Shown here: piece after piece, positions 1 through 11,372 of the stretch
How the letters are laid out: each line of letters opens with the position of its first letter
Position numbering within the stretch: the first letter of the stretch is position 1
Assembly: GCA_019671005.1 (NCBI GenBank)
Contig: CM033721.1
Span: forward strand, 49,952,864 to 50,016,863
Direction of reading: 5' to 3'
Length of the DNA: 64,000 nt
Source: Hibiscus mutabilis
Taxonomy: Eukaryota > Streptophyta > Magnoliopsida > Malvales > Malvaceae
The notes under the pieces: generated by a model
What the model was told of the DNA's origin: nothing
The model's database searches: none
What the model saw: only the letters and a program-made list of their open reading frames with translations
Position numbers and translations under genes: made by a program

Positions 1-1156
1 AGACGTTTAGGGGTTCGACCATGTTTGGTTCTAACTGGATTAGCCGATTGGAATTAGTTTTGAGGGATTTAATATTTTAAAAATAAGATATTATGGGGAT
101 TAAATTAATTTATGTGATTTAAAATATTTATAAATGTCATCAAGTATTTTGGTAATTTAATTGGAGGCTAATTAATTGGGATTAAGTAGAATTGGGTTTT
201 AGTGACTAAATTGTAAAAAGTGCAAAAATCTTTTAATGACTATTTTAGAAATGGGCCAATACTAAGAATCCTTAGAGAGCTATTATTTTCTAAAATGTTT
301 TAATCAAAAAATGACCACCTTAATTGGGTAAGGAATTAACGGGTTAATTGGTTTCTAAATCAATTTCCTATTCTTTCTAATTTTCTCTTATATTCTCTCC
401 TTATTTTCCCCCACTTTCTATTTCAACTTCCAAACGTGATTCTCCAAAATGGTTTGCTGATTCTCAAAGGAGAATTCAACATTTGATTTCACTCTTGATT
501 TCTAGCAAAACTTCTCAAGGATTTCTCAAAGATTTCATCAATTTCACAAGTTGAGTTTCAAAGAAAATATTACTTCAATTTTGGTGGGAGCTTCTTCAAA
601 GGTGATTTTCTTTTCCTCTCTTAAAACTAAGGTTATTTATTGATATTCCCTAGTAGTTAGCTGATTATGGATTGATATTATTATGGTTTTTGCAATGGAT
701 TTCAAGATTTGAGCTATTAATGGTGATTTTGATGATTTGCCTAAAGATTTGTTTAACTTGATGAAACCTGGAGATTTTAATTGGGATATTTCATGTTTTG
801 ATAAGGTAATCATAATATGAAATGAGCTTATGAGAATAAATACCGACACTATTTAATTGGCTAATTTTTAGATGAGTTTTAGTGGTTTTTGTGGCTGATT
901 TATGTGTTTTTGAGTTGCTGGAGATATAAGGATGTTTAGTAGGTGTTTATGGCTATGTTTTGATGTGGATTGAATGTTGGAATTGTGGGTTTGAAGTTAG
1001 GAGTTGATAGAGCAAATATTGCTATTGTTTTTGGTTGTTTCGAGTAGTTTTGGAAAGGTTAATGTTAAGGATGTAGGGGACCATTGTTTAGAACCGAGTT
1101 GAATGCATAATGGTGCATTTTTCCTATGGTTTTATGTGGTTAAAATAGGGGATGAT
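1..1156 (+). repeat. TK1 5' LTR, left (U3-side) part
   Basis: Aligns base by base with 46249-47405 of the TK1 3' LTR, from the ACGTTTA...GGTTCGACC start through the conserved end TGGTTAAAA. It stops at 1156, where TK2 begins with TGTAAC. The continuation of this LTR resumes at 39619 after the target duplication. No gene is seen; the short ORFs here are non-coding LTR sequence. Confidence 0.9.
1152..1156. other. Target-site duplication of TK2, left copy (ATGAT)
   Basis: The five bases before TK2's TGTAAC end read ATGAT. The five bases after TK2's right end (TTACA) at 39614-39618 read ACGAT. The single difference is C/T at a CpG. A 5-bp duplication is normal for Ty3/Gypsy integration. The uninterrupted TK1 3' LTR reads GTGATC at the same place. 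Confidence 0.8.
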
Positions 1157-4100
1157 TGTAACTCCCCCGACCTAGACTAGACGCCCGGCCGAACCGAGTG
1201 AGCTATATTAGGTTTGCCAAGGCAAACCCAAGAAAAATACTATGAAAACCGGTCCATTTTTCCTTTTATCTTGTCTAGGGGCACTTTATTAATCCTAAGT
1301 GATCATGCTTGCAACAAATGAATTTGCAAAGGAAACGGATCACGAAAAGGCAACCGATTGCGCACGATACGTTTTAGGGACCAAAACATAAAACTGATAA
1401 ATTAAAGGATCATTAATGAAATTAGAATTACCAATCCTCAATTAGTCAGATTACATGCTTGTATGTCAAATCTCAGCTCAAACTGACCATCAAAACTCAT
1501 TAAATTACATGTAAAACATTCAGGGACTAAAACGAATGAAAATAGAACTACGTTCCATGACATTAACAGAATTAACAGCCAACCGTATCGTTACAGGACC
1601 AAGCTGGTTTCATACATTGTTCCACATCGACCAGCCTCGTTTTGATACCACCGCAATCCGTACCGGTACGCTAAGTTGATTTTGAAACCCAATTTAGAAA
1701 GTATTAAAGACTGTACCGATATAGACACTAAGTGTTCTGGTACGTGGGCTTGGTTTGAAAAGCAAGTTTTCCAGTAGCATAAAACTGTACCTGTACACCT
1801 GGACCCATACCGAAAATCATGCTTGATTTTGCCTAGCCATACAGATACGGTCCCCTGAGTATCGGCACACCTGGCCTCTAATGTCACTTTTAGCCGGTTT
1901 ATCCACTCGAATCTAGATGCATTCAAGTCCTACAGGTCACATTCATGCATACAAGCAACCATCAATTCATACCACACCATTTGCACCAAGGTTTAGCAAC
2001 TATAACAATACATATGCTTCAATGGATCAAACTATAGGCATGCTCCCTAATACCACATTACCAAACATACCAAAACACTCATTCTGAACATTTCCCAGCA
2101 TATGTAACATACCAACATATTTATAGCATCAACATCAACATGTTAGAATCATTAAAGCATGACAAACAACCAATGCTAACTAAATGCATACCTAGGCAAC
2201 CACCTAGCATCAACCATAAGAAATATCACCAACATGTTTATCAACATCAACCAAACTCCAAATCATAGCATTAATCATGCCCAAAAACCAGGGGAAGAAC
2301 AGAATTACAAGTCCTAAATTACTTGGCGAACACATTACCTTATTATCCGGGAACTTAAACCGAGTTCATACTCAAAAGTAGTCTTTGCTCTTGGATCACT
2401 TAAAAACCTTGCCTTTTCTGCCCCGAACCTCAATTCTCTGCATCATTATGAAAAATAGAGCGTAAGCACACATGCTTAGCGAGGATGCTCATAAACAAAT
2501 GATACATCTAAACCATTTGAAAACTAGACACTTGTTTCAAGCTATGCTTACGACCGAAGCATTTCCATTGAAATAAGATCAAAACATGCATATCAACCAT
2601 ATGCAAAATCATTTGTATATCACATGCTTAAATCCCAAAGCATTTAAACCATGTTACCATGCTTAAATCCCAAAGCATTATAAAATAAGTTCAACACACA
2701 AAATTTCATATATTGGCAATTATAGTGACCACGGATAGCCGGCCGCTATCATTAGTTAACCAACCTTTAACCTTACATATCAGATACACAGATCTCTCAT
2801 GATGACAGACCGCCATCAAAACACATACCATGCCGACCACATGATATAACAACCTTGCCGACCACAAGATTGACATCAACAAGGGGAACTGACTGCTCAA
2901 CCCAAGTGATAACACCATAGTCCGAGTAGCCGATCGCTATATCTCAAGGACCCCTAGTCACGATCGATTTTAAACATATTATAGTGCACTTCATCCTATG
3001 GCATGCCAACTATATCCGAATGTTTTCTCATCACGTTACATAGCTAATATATCATTTCCAAAACCATTTACTCACTGTTTTACAATGCATTATACAAACC
3101 ACCACATATGCAAACCACATTGCCAAATCAATACCACATTCCCGACCAGAATGAAAACCAATGCTCACTAGCATTTCATATACTTTTAAACCATTCATAT
3201 GTACTAAAAATCATGCATTTAGAGTAAGTAAAACAAACCATGTTTACAACCAAAACATAAAATCGAGATGCTCATATCTGAACTTATATTTAAGAGCAAA
3301 GTAAGGGAAACTTACTTCCAAGCTTAAGATAGTGTTTCAAACTGATCCCAAACTCCCAACATCATTTACAAATCTTTAAAAGACGTTTAAAATTAGTTTC
3401 CACTCACCGATACACCTCGCCTTGCTCGCAAATGCAAATCAAGCTCCTGGCAAGCAACGATCCACTTCAAGCTACCTCTCCTTGACTATCCCCTATTTTG
3501 GCCACACAAAACCAAAGGAGATATGCATCAAAATGCATCCAAACCACTGCCTCAAAGCAATTACCTGCAACTCACAAGTTGCCCACTCAACAACCATCCG
3601 AAACTTATTGAAATCAACCTCAAACACCTTCCAATCTTAACCCACCCATACTATAATGATTTGATACATCAAACTTCATCAATTAACACCCAAAAACACT
3701 TTTATAACATCCTTTTACTTCCAGCAATTAATAAACTCCATTATCATCACAAGAACCCTTAGCTAACAACCTTAAACATTAAAGATTCAACTAGTTTCGG
3801 GATTACAATGTTAAATCCAAGCTATTAACATCATTAAACATCAAAATCATGATCTAATCTGATCCAGAAGCTAGTAAAACAAATCCAATTCAAAAATCTA
3901 TCAATTTCACCATTAAAGCATAATTAAATCAATTTTCCATAATTAAACTATCAAAACACATTAGAAAACAATTGTAAATGATCAATAACATGGGAATTTT
4001 AGTAAAGAACTTTCATTAGAGGAGAAGAACGAACACTACCTCTAATGGATGAATTTACATGAGAAAACAAAGTTAAAACAATAAGGTTTTGTTTGGAAAC

Positions 4101-4305
4101 CATTGAGAATCCATTTGAAATCAAAGTATTTAAGAAAATAAAGATTACCTAAAGATTTTGAGAGAAAGTTACATAACTTTTGCTTAAATAATTAATTATC
4201 AAATTAATTCTCCCCAGCCTATTTATATTTTCCAAAACACTTTAGAAATAGACAATTAAAAGATAAATTCTAAAATTAGACTTTGGGCAATTAGCTCTTT
4301 AAAGA
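1157..4305 (-). repeat. TK2 3' LTR (truncated at its U3 end)
   Basis: Starts TGTAACTCCCCCGACC and aligns with 35806-39340 of the other TK2 LTR. Homology stops near 4305, about 275 bp before the expected end TTACA, where TK3 LTR sequence starts at a shared ATTGAA. It has one copy of the segment that is duplicated in the 5' LTR (about 2515-2740). A cluster of GTACCGGTAC-like motifs lies at about 1600-1880. No gene is seen; ORFs at 3422-3762 and similar are LTR sequence. Confidence 0.9.
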
Positions 4306-6484
4306 TTGAATTTGCTTTCCAACGGTGTAAACTAATTAAAATTCTAACCTGTAGATTAAAAGATATGACCAAATAGTAACATATGTGCAAACTGCCTGGG
4401 CCAGAAAATAGTTTAGGGTTGTAATGAAATTCTGCTTGATTGAATGAATTGGCTTGATGAATTATGTACTAACATGCCCTTTATATGTTTGTGTATGGCT
4501 TATTAGAACAAGGAATAAAAGATATTGTGGAAGAAGAGAGGGTTGGCCAACCTAATAGGAAGGATAAGGGAATCTATATTAAGGAGAAACACTAGCTTGC
4601 TTTTGCTTGGAGTTTTGTGAGTGTAGTTACATTTAGGGTTGGGACTTAGGTCCTAACCAAATCAGCATGTCTAAATACTTGTTTGTGCCTTATGCTTGAA
4701 ATGAATTTAAATTCTATTGGTAATTGGTTAATAAAGGGAAGAATGGACAAAAAGGAAACTTGGTAATTAACTTGTGTTCGACATATGATATTTAGTGAAC
4801 TCGTGACATGAAATGTTTGCCTAGACATTTAACTTGCTATATAGCTGTTTGAATAGGACTTGTATGATCCTTTCTGGATGATTGCCGATGGTTGAATGTA
4901 AAGTATGCTGGAAATATATAAAAATCTTGTAAAATGATCAAGGATGCACTTTACCTAGAGACTTGAAACGAATTTGAACTTGTTATACTTGATTGCTTAT
5001 TCACTTGTTGTGTGATTGCTTGAAAATAAAAGACTCAACAAGTCCTTGGTTGCTGGTTGGTTATGGGTAGAACGACATGCCTTAGAGTCTAGAGCTCGAA
5101 TTAATATGATAACATGTTGGTACTTTATGCACCTTAACACGTAGTGTAACAAACACATTTTGTTCAGGTACTTTGTGTACACTAATACGTGGTGTAGCAG
5201 ACACCTTCTCGCTTAGGTACCTTGTGTACTAAGTTAATACGAAAACATGCTAGGTACTTTGTGTTCCGATTTGAGATTTGATTACCTAGTCCTACTAACT
5301 ACCAAGGCAAAACAAATTAATAAACTTGAAATAAGACATCTTACATGAATAACGAATGAGAAACTTGATACTTATTAATGAGCTTCTAGTGAAATGGAGT
5401 CATATGGATAAAATGATGTAAATGTCATCTTGATTAGCCCTTTGATGGAAAGATAAGTTACAATGAAAATGAGCCTATTTGAATGAGCCTCGATGATCTC
5501 TTTGCTTGAAAAGCTTGATGCTTGCTTAACATTGCTTGTTTGATTAATGGAAATTGTGATTGATCATTTGTTTGACTTGATTTATTGTGAGCTTGAAATG
5601 GATTCTTGACTTCTTGGATTGTTGCATTCGAATGGTGCATGGTATTGACTCTACTTGATTGATGCCTAGTTAGGATAGTCCCGATTAAAATGAACAAGGA
5701 CTCTAATTTAATAATCTGAATAAATTGATAGATTTAGGAACTACCGCACTAAGTACCATGCATACTTACCACTCTCGTTTCCCTTTTTTCCCAAAAATTT
5801 CAGGTTTAGATTGATCGATAGCCATCTTTCTTGAGCTCAGAGCAGAACACACGCAAAGCTTAACGTACGACTTGATACTTTTTGTATGACTCCTAGATGG
5901 TGGCTTTAGATTGGTGTCTATTCTTGTTATATCATGCATTTTGATTTGTACATAGTTTGCATGAAAGCTTGTCACTATGGTTGTAATGCTTTAAAGCACC
6001 TTTGATATGTAAATGTACTTAAGCTTGTATGTAATGACTTGAATGACTTGATGGCCTTCTTTTGATATGCATATATATATATGTGTGTATGACTCAAGTT
6101 TCTAAGTGAAGGTTGTCTTGAATGTTATAATAGATAATTTGAACTAATCTTGTAAATCAATTGAACTAAAACGTTGGTAAGATATCTTATTTGATAGGTA
6201 TGTATTCGATTGGCCTTAAGATCACTATAAGCTTAGTCTAATTGAAGTCATCTTAATTTGTTAGGATATGATTGTGTTTAATTCAAAATGAAATGGATCC
6301 TAACTTGATCATAGTGTTTGAATGGTCTAGTAAGTCTAGGTGGTAACTTGAATTGATTATAAGGGTAACTTGATCACTAAGGAACTAAAAAAAATAGTTT
6401 AAATTGACCCGTATTTTTTTGTGTCACCTTACTTGTTACATGCTTCGACACTCCATATTCCTATCCCGGGTGAGGGGTGTTACA
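4306..6484 (+). repeat. TK3 LTR 1 (5' truncated)
   Basis: Nearly identical to 12165-14340 over long stretches (for example 4500-4850 against 12360-12710), and ends GGGGTGTTACA just before the primer binding site. It lacks about the first 1.25 kb of the family LTR, whose start is seen at 31101. Between 5110 and 5270 there are four spaced copies of a GGTACTTTGTGTAC-like motif. The identical 60-residue ORFs at 4646-4828 (-) and 12506-12688 (-) are just the same LTR segment and are not genes. Confidence 0.9.
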
Positions 6485-6489
6485 TAAAG

Positions 6490-6502
6490 TGGTAATCAGA
6501 GC
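6490..6502 (+). other. TK3a primer binding site
   Basis: TGGTAATCAGAGC starts five bases after the LTR's terminal ACA. It matches the standard plant initiator-Met primer site TGGTATCAGAGC except for one extra A. The TK3b site (TAGTAATTAGAGC) has the same extra A, so it is a family feature rather than a private mutation. Confidence 0.75.
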
Positions 6503-6635
6503 TAAAAGTTTAGATCCTCAGACTAAACTGAGTCTTCATGCATCATATAGGATTGAATTATGCCACCTACGAGTTATATATCAATGTGCTTGTGTTCTTG
6601 CTTATCTAACTCCTTCCTGTTTACCCAATCGTAGT

Positions 6636-7890
6636 ATGTCCAAGACGAGACTTAGCCGGGACGATGAAAGTCCCCAAGGCTCCTCGAATGAAGGAGGTAG
6701 CGTGAGGATGGAACCAAATCCTCCAAGACAAACTAAACCTCAAGAACAGGCTCAACCTCAACAGGAAGCTCCTGCTATGCAAGCTGTCCGAGGAGAATGT
6801 CTCCTTAGCATGAAGAAGATGTTCGATCAACTCGTATCGAACCTTATACAAGATCATCATGCTGTTCCTGCTGCTGCTGCACCAAGTAGAGCTCCCATCG
6901 ACAAACTTGCCCAACACCGAGCCTATACATTTACCGGTGCTAACGAGGAGAAACCTGAAGATGCAGAATTTTGGCTAGAACGTACAACTCAAATCTTGAC
7001 CAAACAATTGAAATGCTCGGACGAGCACAAGCTTGAATGCGCCATAGCCCTGTTAGCAGACGAAGCTTTGAGCTGGTGGGAGACCACTACCCTGAGTGTT
7101 CCTACTGAAGCTGTTATATTGAAATTCTTCGTTGAGGAGTTCAAGAAGAAGAACATAAGCGAGCAATATTTAGCTGATCATCGGAGGCATTTCTTATACC
7201 TCAAGCAAGACAATAGGCCCATTGAATAATATGTTACCGATTTCTGCAAGTATTGCAAGTACAACTCAGAGTACATCAAGACTGAAAAAGACAAGTGCTA
7301 GATGTTTATCGATGGCTTGAACGATGAGCTAAGTTCGATGTTCATGGCTCTGGGGATCACAAATTTTGAAACTCTGGTCAACCGAGCCATTGCAACTGAG
7401 GCAAAGATGAAAGCCACAGAAAGATGAAAAGGTGGTAACCGAAACGATAGGAAGCAAAAATGTGATGACAAGTCTCATTGGCAATTCAAGAAAGCTAGAT
7501 ATAAAAAAGAAAGCTCCTCGACCTATACTCCTGCTCCGAGAAGCAATTTCACACTGAGACCTCAATCGGTGAATAAGCCCTCAATCCCATTTATCTCAGT
7601 TAATAGCACGAGAAATTTAGAGAAAATACTTCCTTGCAAGTTCTGTCAAAAGCTTCACCGTGGCCAATGCCGAATCCAATCTAACTTGCGTTATACGTGT
7701 GGTGGGGATGACCACCACATCAAGGATTGTCCTCGAAATGTTGATAAAGCTCCAATTCGACCTCTTATAAATCTGAGTTCTACACCATCTAACCGAAACA
7801 AAGGCCCTAAACAAGCTCAATCTAAAAATCAAATGAGAGGTAAAGGGAGCCATTCGAATGCCCCTACTGATCAAGAGTCCCGAGCTCCTG
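6636..7890 (+). pseudogene. gag: TK3a gag (capsid/nucleocapsid), broken
   Basis: Structural protein that would form the cytoplasmic virus-like particle. I chose the ATG at 6636 because its product starts MSKTRL and the TK3b copy has the same start at 14492; the open frame upstream is leader. A proline- and glutamine-rich N-terminus is followed by the retrotransposon Gag core (about residues 90-220), with the family features TFTGANEEKPEDAEFWLE and ALSWWETT. A CxxC...H...C zinc-knuckle-like region follows at about 7640-7735 (CGGDDHHIKDC). Damage: stop at 7227-7229, a one-base insertion near 7260 relative to TK3b, a stop at 7300-7302 and another near 7425. Gag and pol were probably one polyprotein, since the same frame resumes at 7569. 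Confidence 0.85.
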
Positions 7891-8462
7891 CTTGTATCTA
7901 CCACATTCGTGGTAGGGAGGATGAAGAGTCTCTCGATGTGATAGCAGGTACAGTTGAACTAAACTCAAGCCCTGCTTATGCTTTGATTGATTCAGGGTCT
8001 ACCCATTCCTTTATATGTTCTTCCTTACTTGTTAAGCTAAATATGAAACCTGAACATGTTAAATCGAGCCTTGTAGTATCAAATCCTATAGGAAGAAACT
8101 TACCGATCAATTTGATTTGTAGAACTTGCCCTATATCAATTCGAAATGTTCCTTTCCCTATAGATCTCTATGTTTTGCCAAATTGTGAGTTTGGTCTAAT
8201 GTTAGGACTAGATTGGTTGGGTAAACACCATGCTTGGATTGATTGCCAAAATAGGAGATTGTATCTCTGGGGATTAGGGAAAGAATCCATCTTGCTTATA
8301 TATAAGAAACCGAACTCAATCTTTGATTCCATGGTCCTAATGGATGAATATGAATTTGGCTTTCCATCTATACCTGGAGTATCTAAATTTGTCGATGTTT
8401 TTCCCGAGGAACTCCTTGGTCTTCCTCCTACCCAAGAAGTGGAATTCGGGATTGACGTTTAA
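7890..8462 (+). pseudogene. TK3a aspartic protease
   Basis: Cleaves the Gag-Pol polyprotein in the particle. The active-site triad region reads ALIDSGSTHSF, with the catalytic Asp codon at 7989-7991 intact. A second typical block, LGLDWLGKHHAWIDC, follows near 8205-8250. The frame is open from 7569 to a TAA at 8460-8462, just before the RT N-terminus, which continues in the same frame. This is therefore a point stop inside a polyprotein and not a natural gene end. Confidence 0.85.
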
Positions 8463-9297
8463 CCTAGGACCAGCCTAGTGTCAATTACACCATATCGAAT
8501 AGCACAAGTAGAGTTGAAGGAACTCAAGAAGAAACTTCAAGAGCTACAAAACAAAGGCTTCATTCGGCCTAGCACATCTCCCTGGGGTGCACCTGTCTTG
8601 TTCGTAAAGAAAAAAGATGGTACGATGCGGCTTTGTATTGACAATCGTCAATTGAATCAACTTATCATCAAGAACAAGTATCCTTTGCCAAGGATAGAAG
8701 ATCTCTTTGATCAACTTAGGGATGCTTCGGTGTTTTCAAAGAACGATCTTCGATCGAGTTACTACCAAATGAAGGTGAAAGAAGAAGACGTGCCTAAAAT
8801 AGCCTTCCGAACTCGTTACGACCACTTTGAATTCCTTGTGATGCCTTTCAGACTAACTAATGCCCCAACCACATTCATGGGTCTTATGAATCGAGTATTT
8901 AGGCCTTTTCTCGACAAATTTGTGGTTGTCTTTATCGATGACATTTTGGTCTATTCTCAAAGCAAGGAGGAACATGCTGAACACCTCCGAATTGTCTTGC
9001 AAACTCTCCAAGAATGTCAGTTGTTCGCTAAATTCTCCAAGTGCGAGTTCTAGCTATCGGAAGTTTCATTTCTTGGCCATGTAATCTCAGCCGAAGGGAT
9101 CAAGGTGGATCCGAAGAAGGTTCAAGCTATTATTGATTGGTGACCTTCGAGGAATGTTGGTGAGGTCTGAAGTTTTCTCAGTTTAGCTGAGTACCATCGA
9201 AGATTTGTAAAAGGATTTTCTACTATTGCCTTGCCCCTAGCTAAGCTCCTTCGAAAGGATCAACCATTCGAGTGGTCCGAGAATCAGCAGCAAAGCT
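8463..9297 (+). pseudogene. TK3a reverse transcriptase
   Basis: Copies the element RNA into cDNA. Conserved blocks in order: the PYRIA entry region, WGAPVLFVKKKDGTMRLCID, YPLPRIEDLFDQL, FSKNDLRSSYYQ (the usual KIDLRSGY with Asp kept), and the catalytic FIDD box at 8931-8942. The fold is complete through GHVISAEG. Stops interrupt it at 9051-9053 (a Trp codon changed to TAG) and twice more up to 9180. A 20-bp deletion between AAGCTTTGAT repeats at about 9291-9300 then shifts the frame just before RNase H. Confidence 0.9.
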
Positions 9298-9703
9298 TTG
9301 ATGACACATGCCCCTATTCTAATTCAACCCAAATCGGGTAAAGAATTCACTGTCTATAGCGATGCTTCACACTCAGGATTAGGTTGCGTATTGATGCAAG
9401 GAAATAACGTGGTAGCGTATGCATCAAGGCAGTTGAAACCTCATGAGCTAAACTATCCAACTCACGATCTCGAACTTGCTGCCACTGTCTTCGCTCTCAA
9501 AATTTGGAGACACTACTTGTACGGTGAAAAATGCCACCTGTTCATTGATCATAAAAGCCTCAAATATCTCCTAACCCAAAAAGATCTCAATTTGAGACAA
9601 AGAAGATGGATAGAACTCTTGAAAGATTATGATTTGATCATCGACTATCATCTCAGGAAAGCCAACGTTGTTGCGGATGCTCTCAGTTGTAAATCAACCT
9701 TCG
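9298..9703 (+). pseudogene. TK3a RNase H
   Basis: Degrades RNA in the RNA/DNA hybrid. All four acidic residues are present in their usual blocks: YSDASHSG, DLELAATVFAL, FIDHKSLKYL and VADALS. The domain is open through position 9717 if unspliced, where TAA follows GKLF. A GTAAGC donor begins at 9704, in the middle of that last Gly codon. I take 9703 as the exon end because splicing to 9964 continues pol in frame. Confidence 0.85.
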
Positions 9704-9963
9704 GTAAGCTATTCTAAGCCTTGAAATTTTGTAAACCTTCTTTGAAATGTCATTAGCCATTCGAATTGTTCCCTACTTGTCTCATAAATATCTATTCAAA
9801 CACTTCCTTGAACTACAAGCATCCATTCGAATTCCTTCTTGAATCATAAGCAACCATTTGAAATTTCTCTTGATGAATAAGCTATTTATTCGAATTGAAC
9901 CACTATGTCTTGTAAATGATTGTATGAAAATCATCCTTAGCAATCTCGTTTATTTCTTTGTAG
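9704..9963 (+). other. Putative spliceosomal intron in TK3a pol (260 bp)
   Basis: The interval begins GTAAGC and ends TTTCTTTGTAG. It contains stops in the reading frame, the first 14 bp in, and is AT-rich. Removing it joins codon position 1 (G) to CT, giving Ala, then SLAINAHFRLS and the integrase N-terminus without a frame break. The TK3b copy has both sites conserved with a 31-bp length difference in the middle. TK1, related but distinct, runs straight from RNase H (VADALNHK) into the same linker with no such interval. Read-through of the unspliced RNA would end Pol before integrase. Splicing itself is inferred, not shown, and I see no convincing branch-point motif. Confidence 0.65.
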
Positions 9964-11167
9964 CTTCCTTGGCTATCAATGCTCATTTTCGTCTATCCAA
10001 AGGACAAAAATTCTTGTCCGAACTTCAAGTTCAATCCAGTCTAATCACGAGAATGAAAGAACTCCAGCAAGTTGATCCAAATCTTCAGAAGATCATTTCA
10101 AAGCTTGATTCCGAACCTAATTTTGACTTCTCCATCAAGTCGAATGGGCTTCTCTATTTTAAAGATAGAGTTTGTGTTCCTAACAATGAGGAATTACAAT
10201 AAGAGATGTTGCAAGAAGCTCATCAGAGTTCTTTTTTGATCCACTCTGGATCAGTTAAGATGTACAAGGATCTCAAACCCTTGTATTGGTGGCCAGGAAT
10301 GAAAGCAGCCATCAATGATTATGTATCAAAGTGTTTAACTTGTCAAAGGGTTAAAACCAACATTGAGCTCTCACTGGATTGCTCCAACCTCTTGAATTCC
10401 CTCGGTGGAAGTAGGAACGAATTACTGTGGATTTCGTAACCGGTCTTTCTTGTACTCCAAGAAAACGTGATGCCATGTGGGTGATAATTGATAAATTCAC
10501 TAAGTCAGCTCACTTCATCCCTGTTCGAATGAACTATAGCTTGGAAACTTTAGCTGACTTGTATATCCGTGAAGTAATTTGTTTACACGGAGTGTCTACT
10601 TCTATCGTCTCCGATCGATATCCCAAATTCACAGCTCAATTCTGGAGAACTTTGCAACGAGTTCTCGGAACTAAACTAAATCTAAGCACAACCTTCCATC
10701 CTCAAAGTGATAGCCAAACCAAAAGGGTGATTCAAGTCCTTAAAGACATGTTGAGAGATTGTGTCATTGACTTCGGGAAGAATTGGGAGAAATGTCTATC
10801 TCTTGTAGAATTTTCCTACAATAATAGCCATCAATCTTCGATCCAAATGGCTTCATTCGAAGCATTGTATGGAAGGAAATGTAGAACTCCCCTATGCTAG
10901 TCTGAACTTGGAGAAAACAAAGTGTTAAGACCTCAAATGCTTAGAGAAACCGAAGAACAAGTTCGAATAATCCACGATAGATTGAAGCAAGTCTTTGATA
11001 GGCAAAAATCCTATACAAACTTGAAACGAAGAGACATTCAATACAATGTAGGAGATAAAGTTTTCCTTAAAGTTTCTCCTTGGAAGTAGGTTCTCAAATT
11101 TGGTAAGAAAGGAAAGCTCAGCTCCTGGTTCATTGGACCATTCGATATAGTTGAAAGGATTGGTCTA
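9964..11167 (+). pseudogene. TK3a integrase
   Basis: Would insert the cDNA into chromosomes. The N-terminal zinc-binding region is seen as AHQSSFLIHSG...CLTCQR (10206-10370). In the catalytic core the first Asp is in MDFVTG (about 10430) and the second in IVSDRYPKF, but the catalytic Glu is replaced by Lys at 10721-10723 (SQTKRVI; TK3b keeps Glu). There is a stop at 10200-10202, a frame break near 10425-10440, a TAG at 10898-10900, and a Lys-to-stop change near 11088. Not functional. Confidence 0.88.
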
Positions 11168-11372
11168 GTGGCGTTTCGATTAGCACTCCCTAGTGAATTC
11201 AATAAGATCCACAATGTATTCCATGTTTCGATGCTCAAAAAGTACTGGTCTGATCTATCTCACATTCTAGAGCCTGAAGAAGTTGAATTAAACCCCAACT
11301 TGTCCTATAAAGAAGAACCAATCAAGATACTTGACAAGGAAGTCAAGAGGCTTAGGAACAAGAATATCTCCC
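11168..11372 (+). pseudogene. TK3a integrase C-terminus / chromodomain-like tail (truncated)
   Basis: Begins with RLALPSEFNKIHNVFHVSMLKKY and continues with the NPNLSYKEEPIKILD block typical of the Tekay/Del integrase tail. The final chromodomain-like part (GNHKVLEATWEPED in TK3b) is missing: after TCTCCCTAGTGA at 11378 the sequence jumps into the interior of the 3' LTR. Confidence 0.85.

Noticed and set aside
1215..1224. TGCCAAGGCA in the TK2 LTR as part of the ATH1 palindrome family
   Set aside because: A single site in the unrelated LTR motif GGTTTGCCAAGGCAAACCC. It is not conserved in the other TK2 LTR, so chance is enough.
4646..4828. Identical 60-residue ORFs on the minus strand here and at 12506-12688
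   Set aside because: Both lie in the same segment of two TK3 LTR copies. Identity reflects recent LTR duplication, not a conserved gene.
6069..6090. TATATATATATGTGTGTATG as the TK3 promoter TATA box
   Set aside because: It is a short dinucleotide run close to the U5 end and is shortened in the other LTR (13930-13945). Position and conservation do not fit a core promoter.
6477..6635. Upstream extension of the TK3a gag frame starting at 6477
   Set aside because: It begins inside the LTR end and primer site and has no Gag similarity. In TK3b the conserved start is also the MSKTRL ATG.
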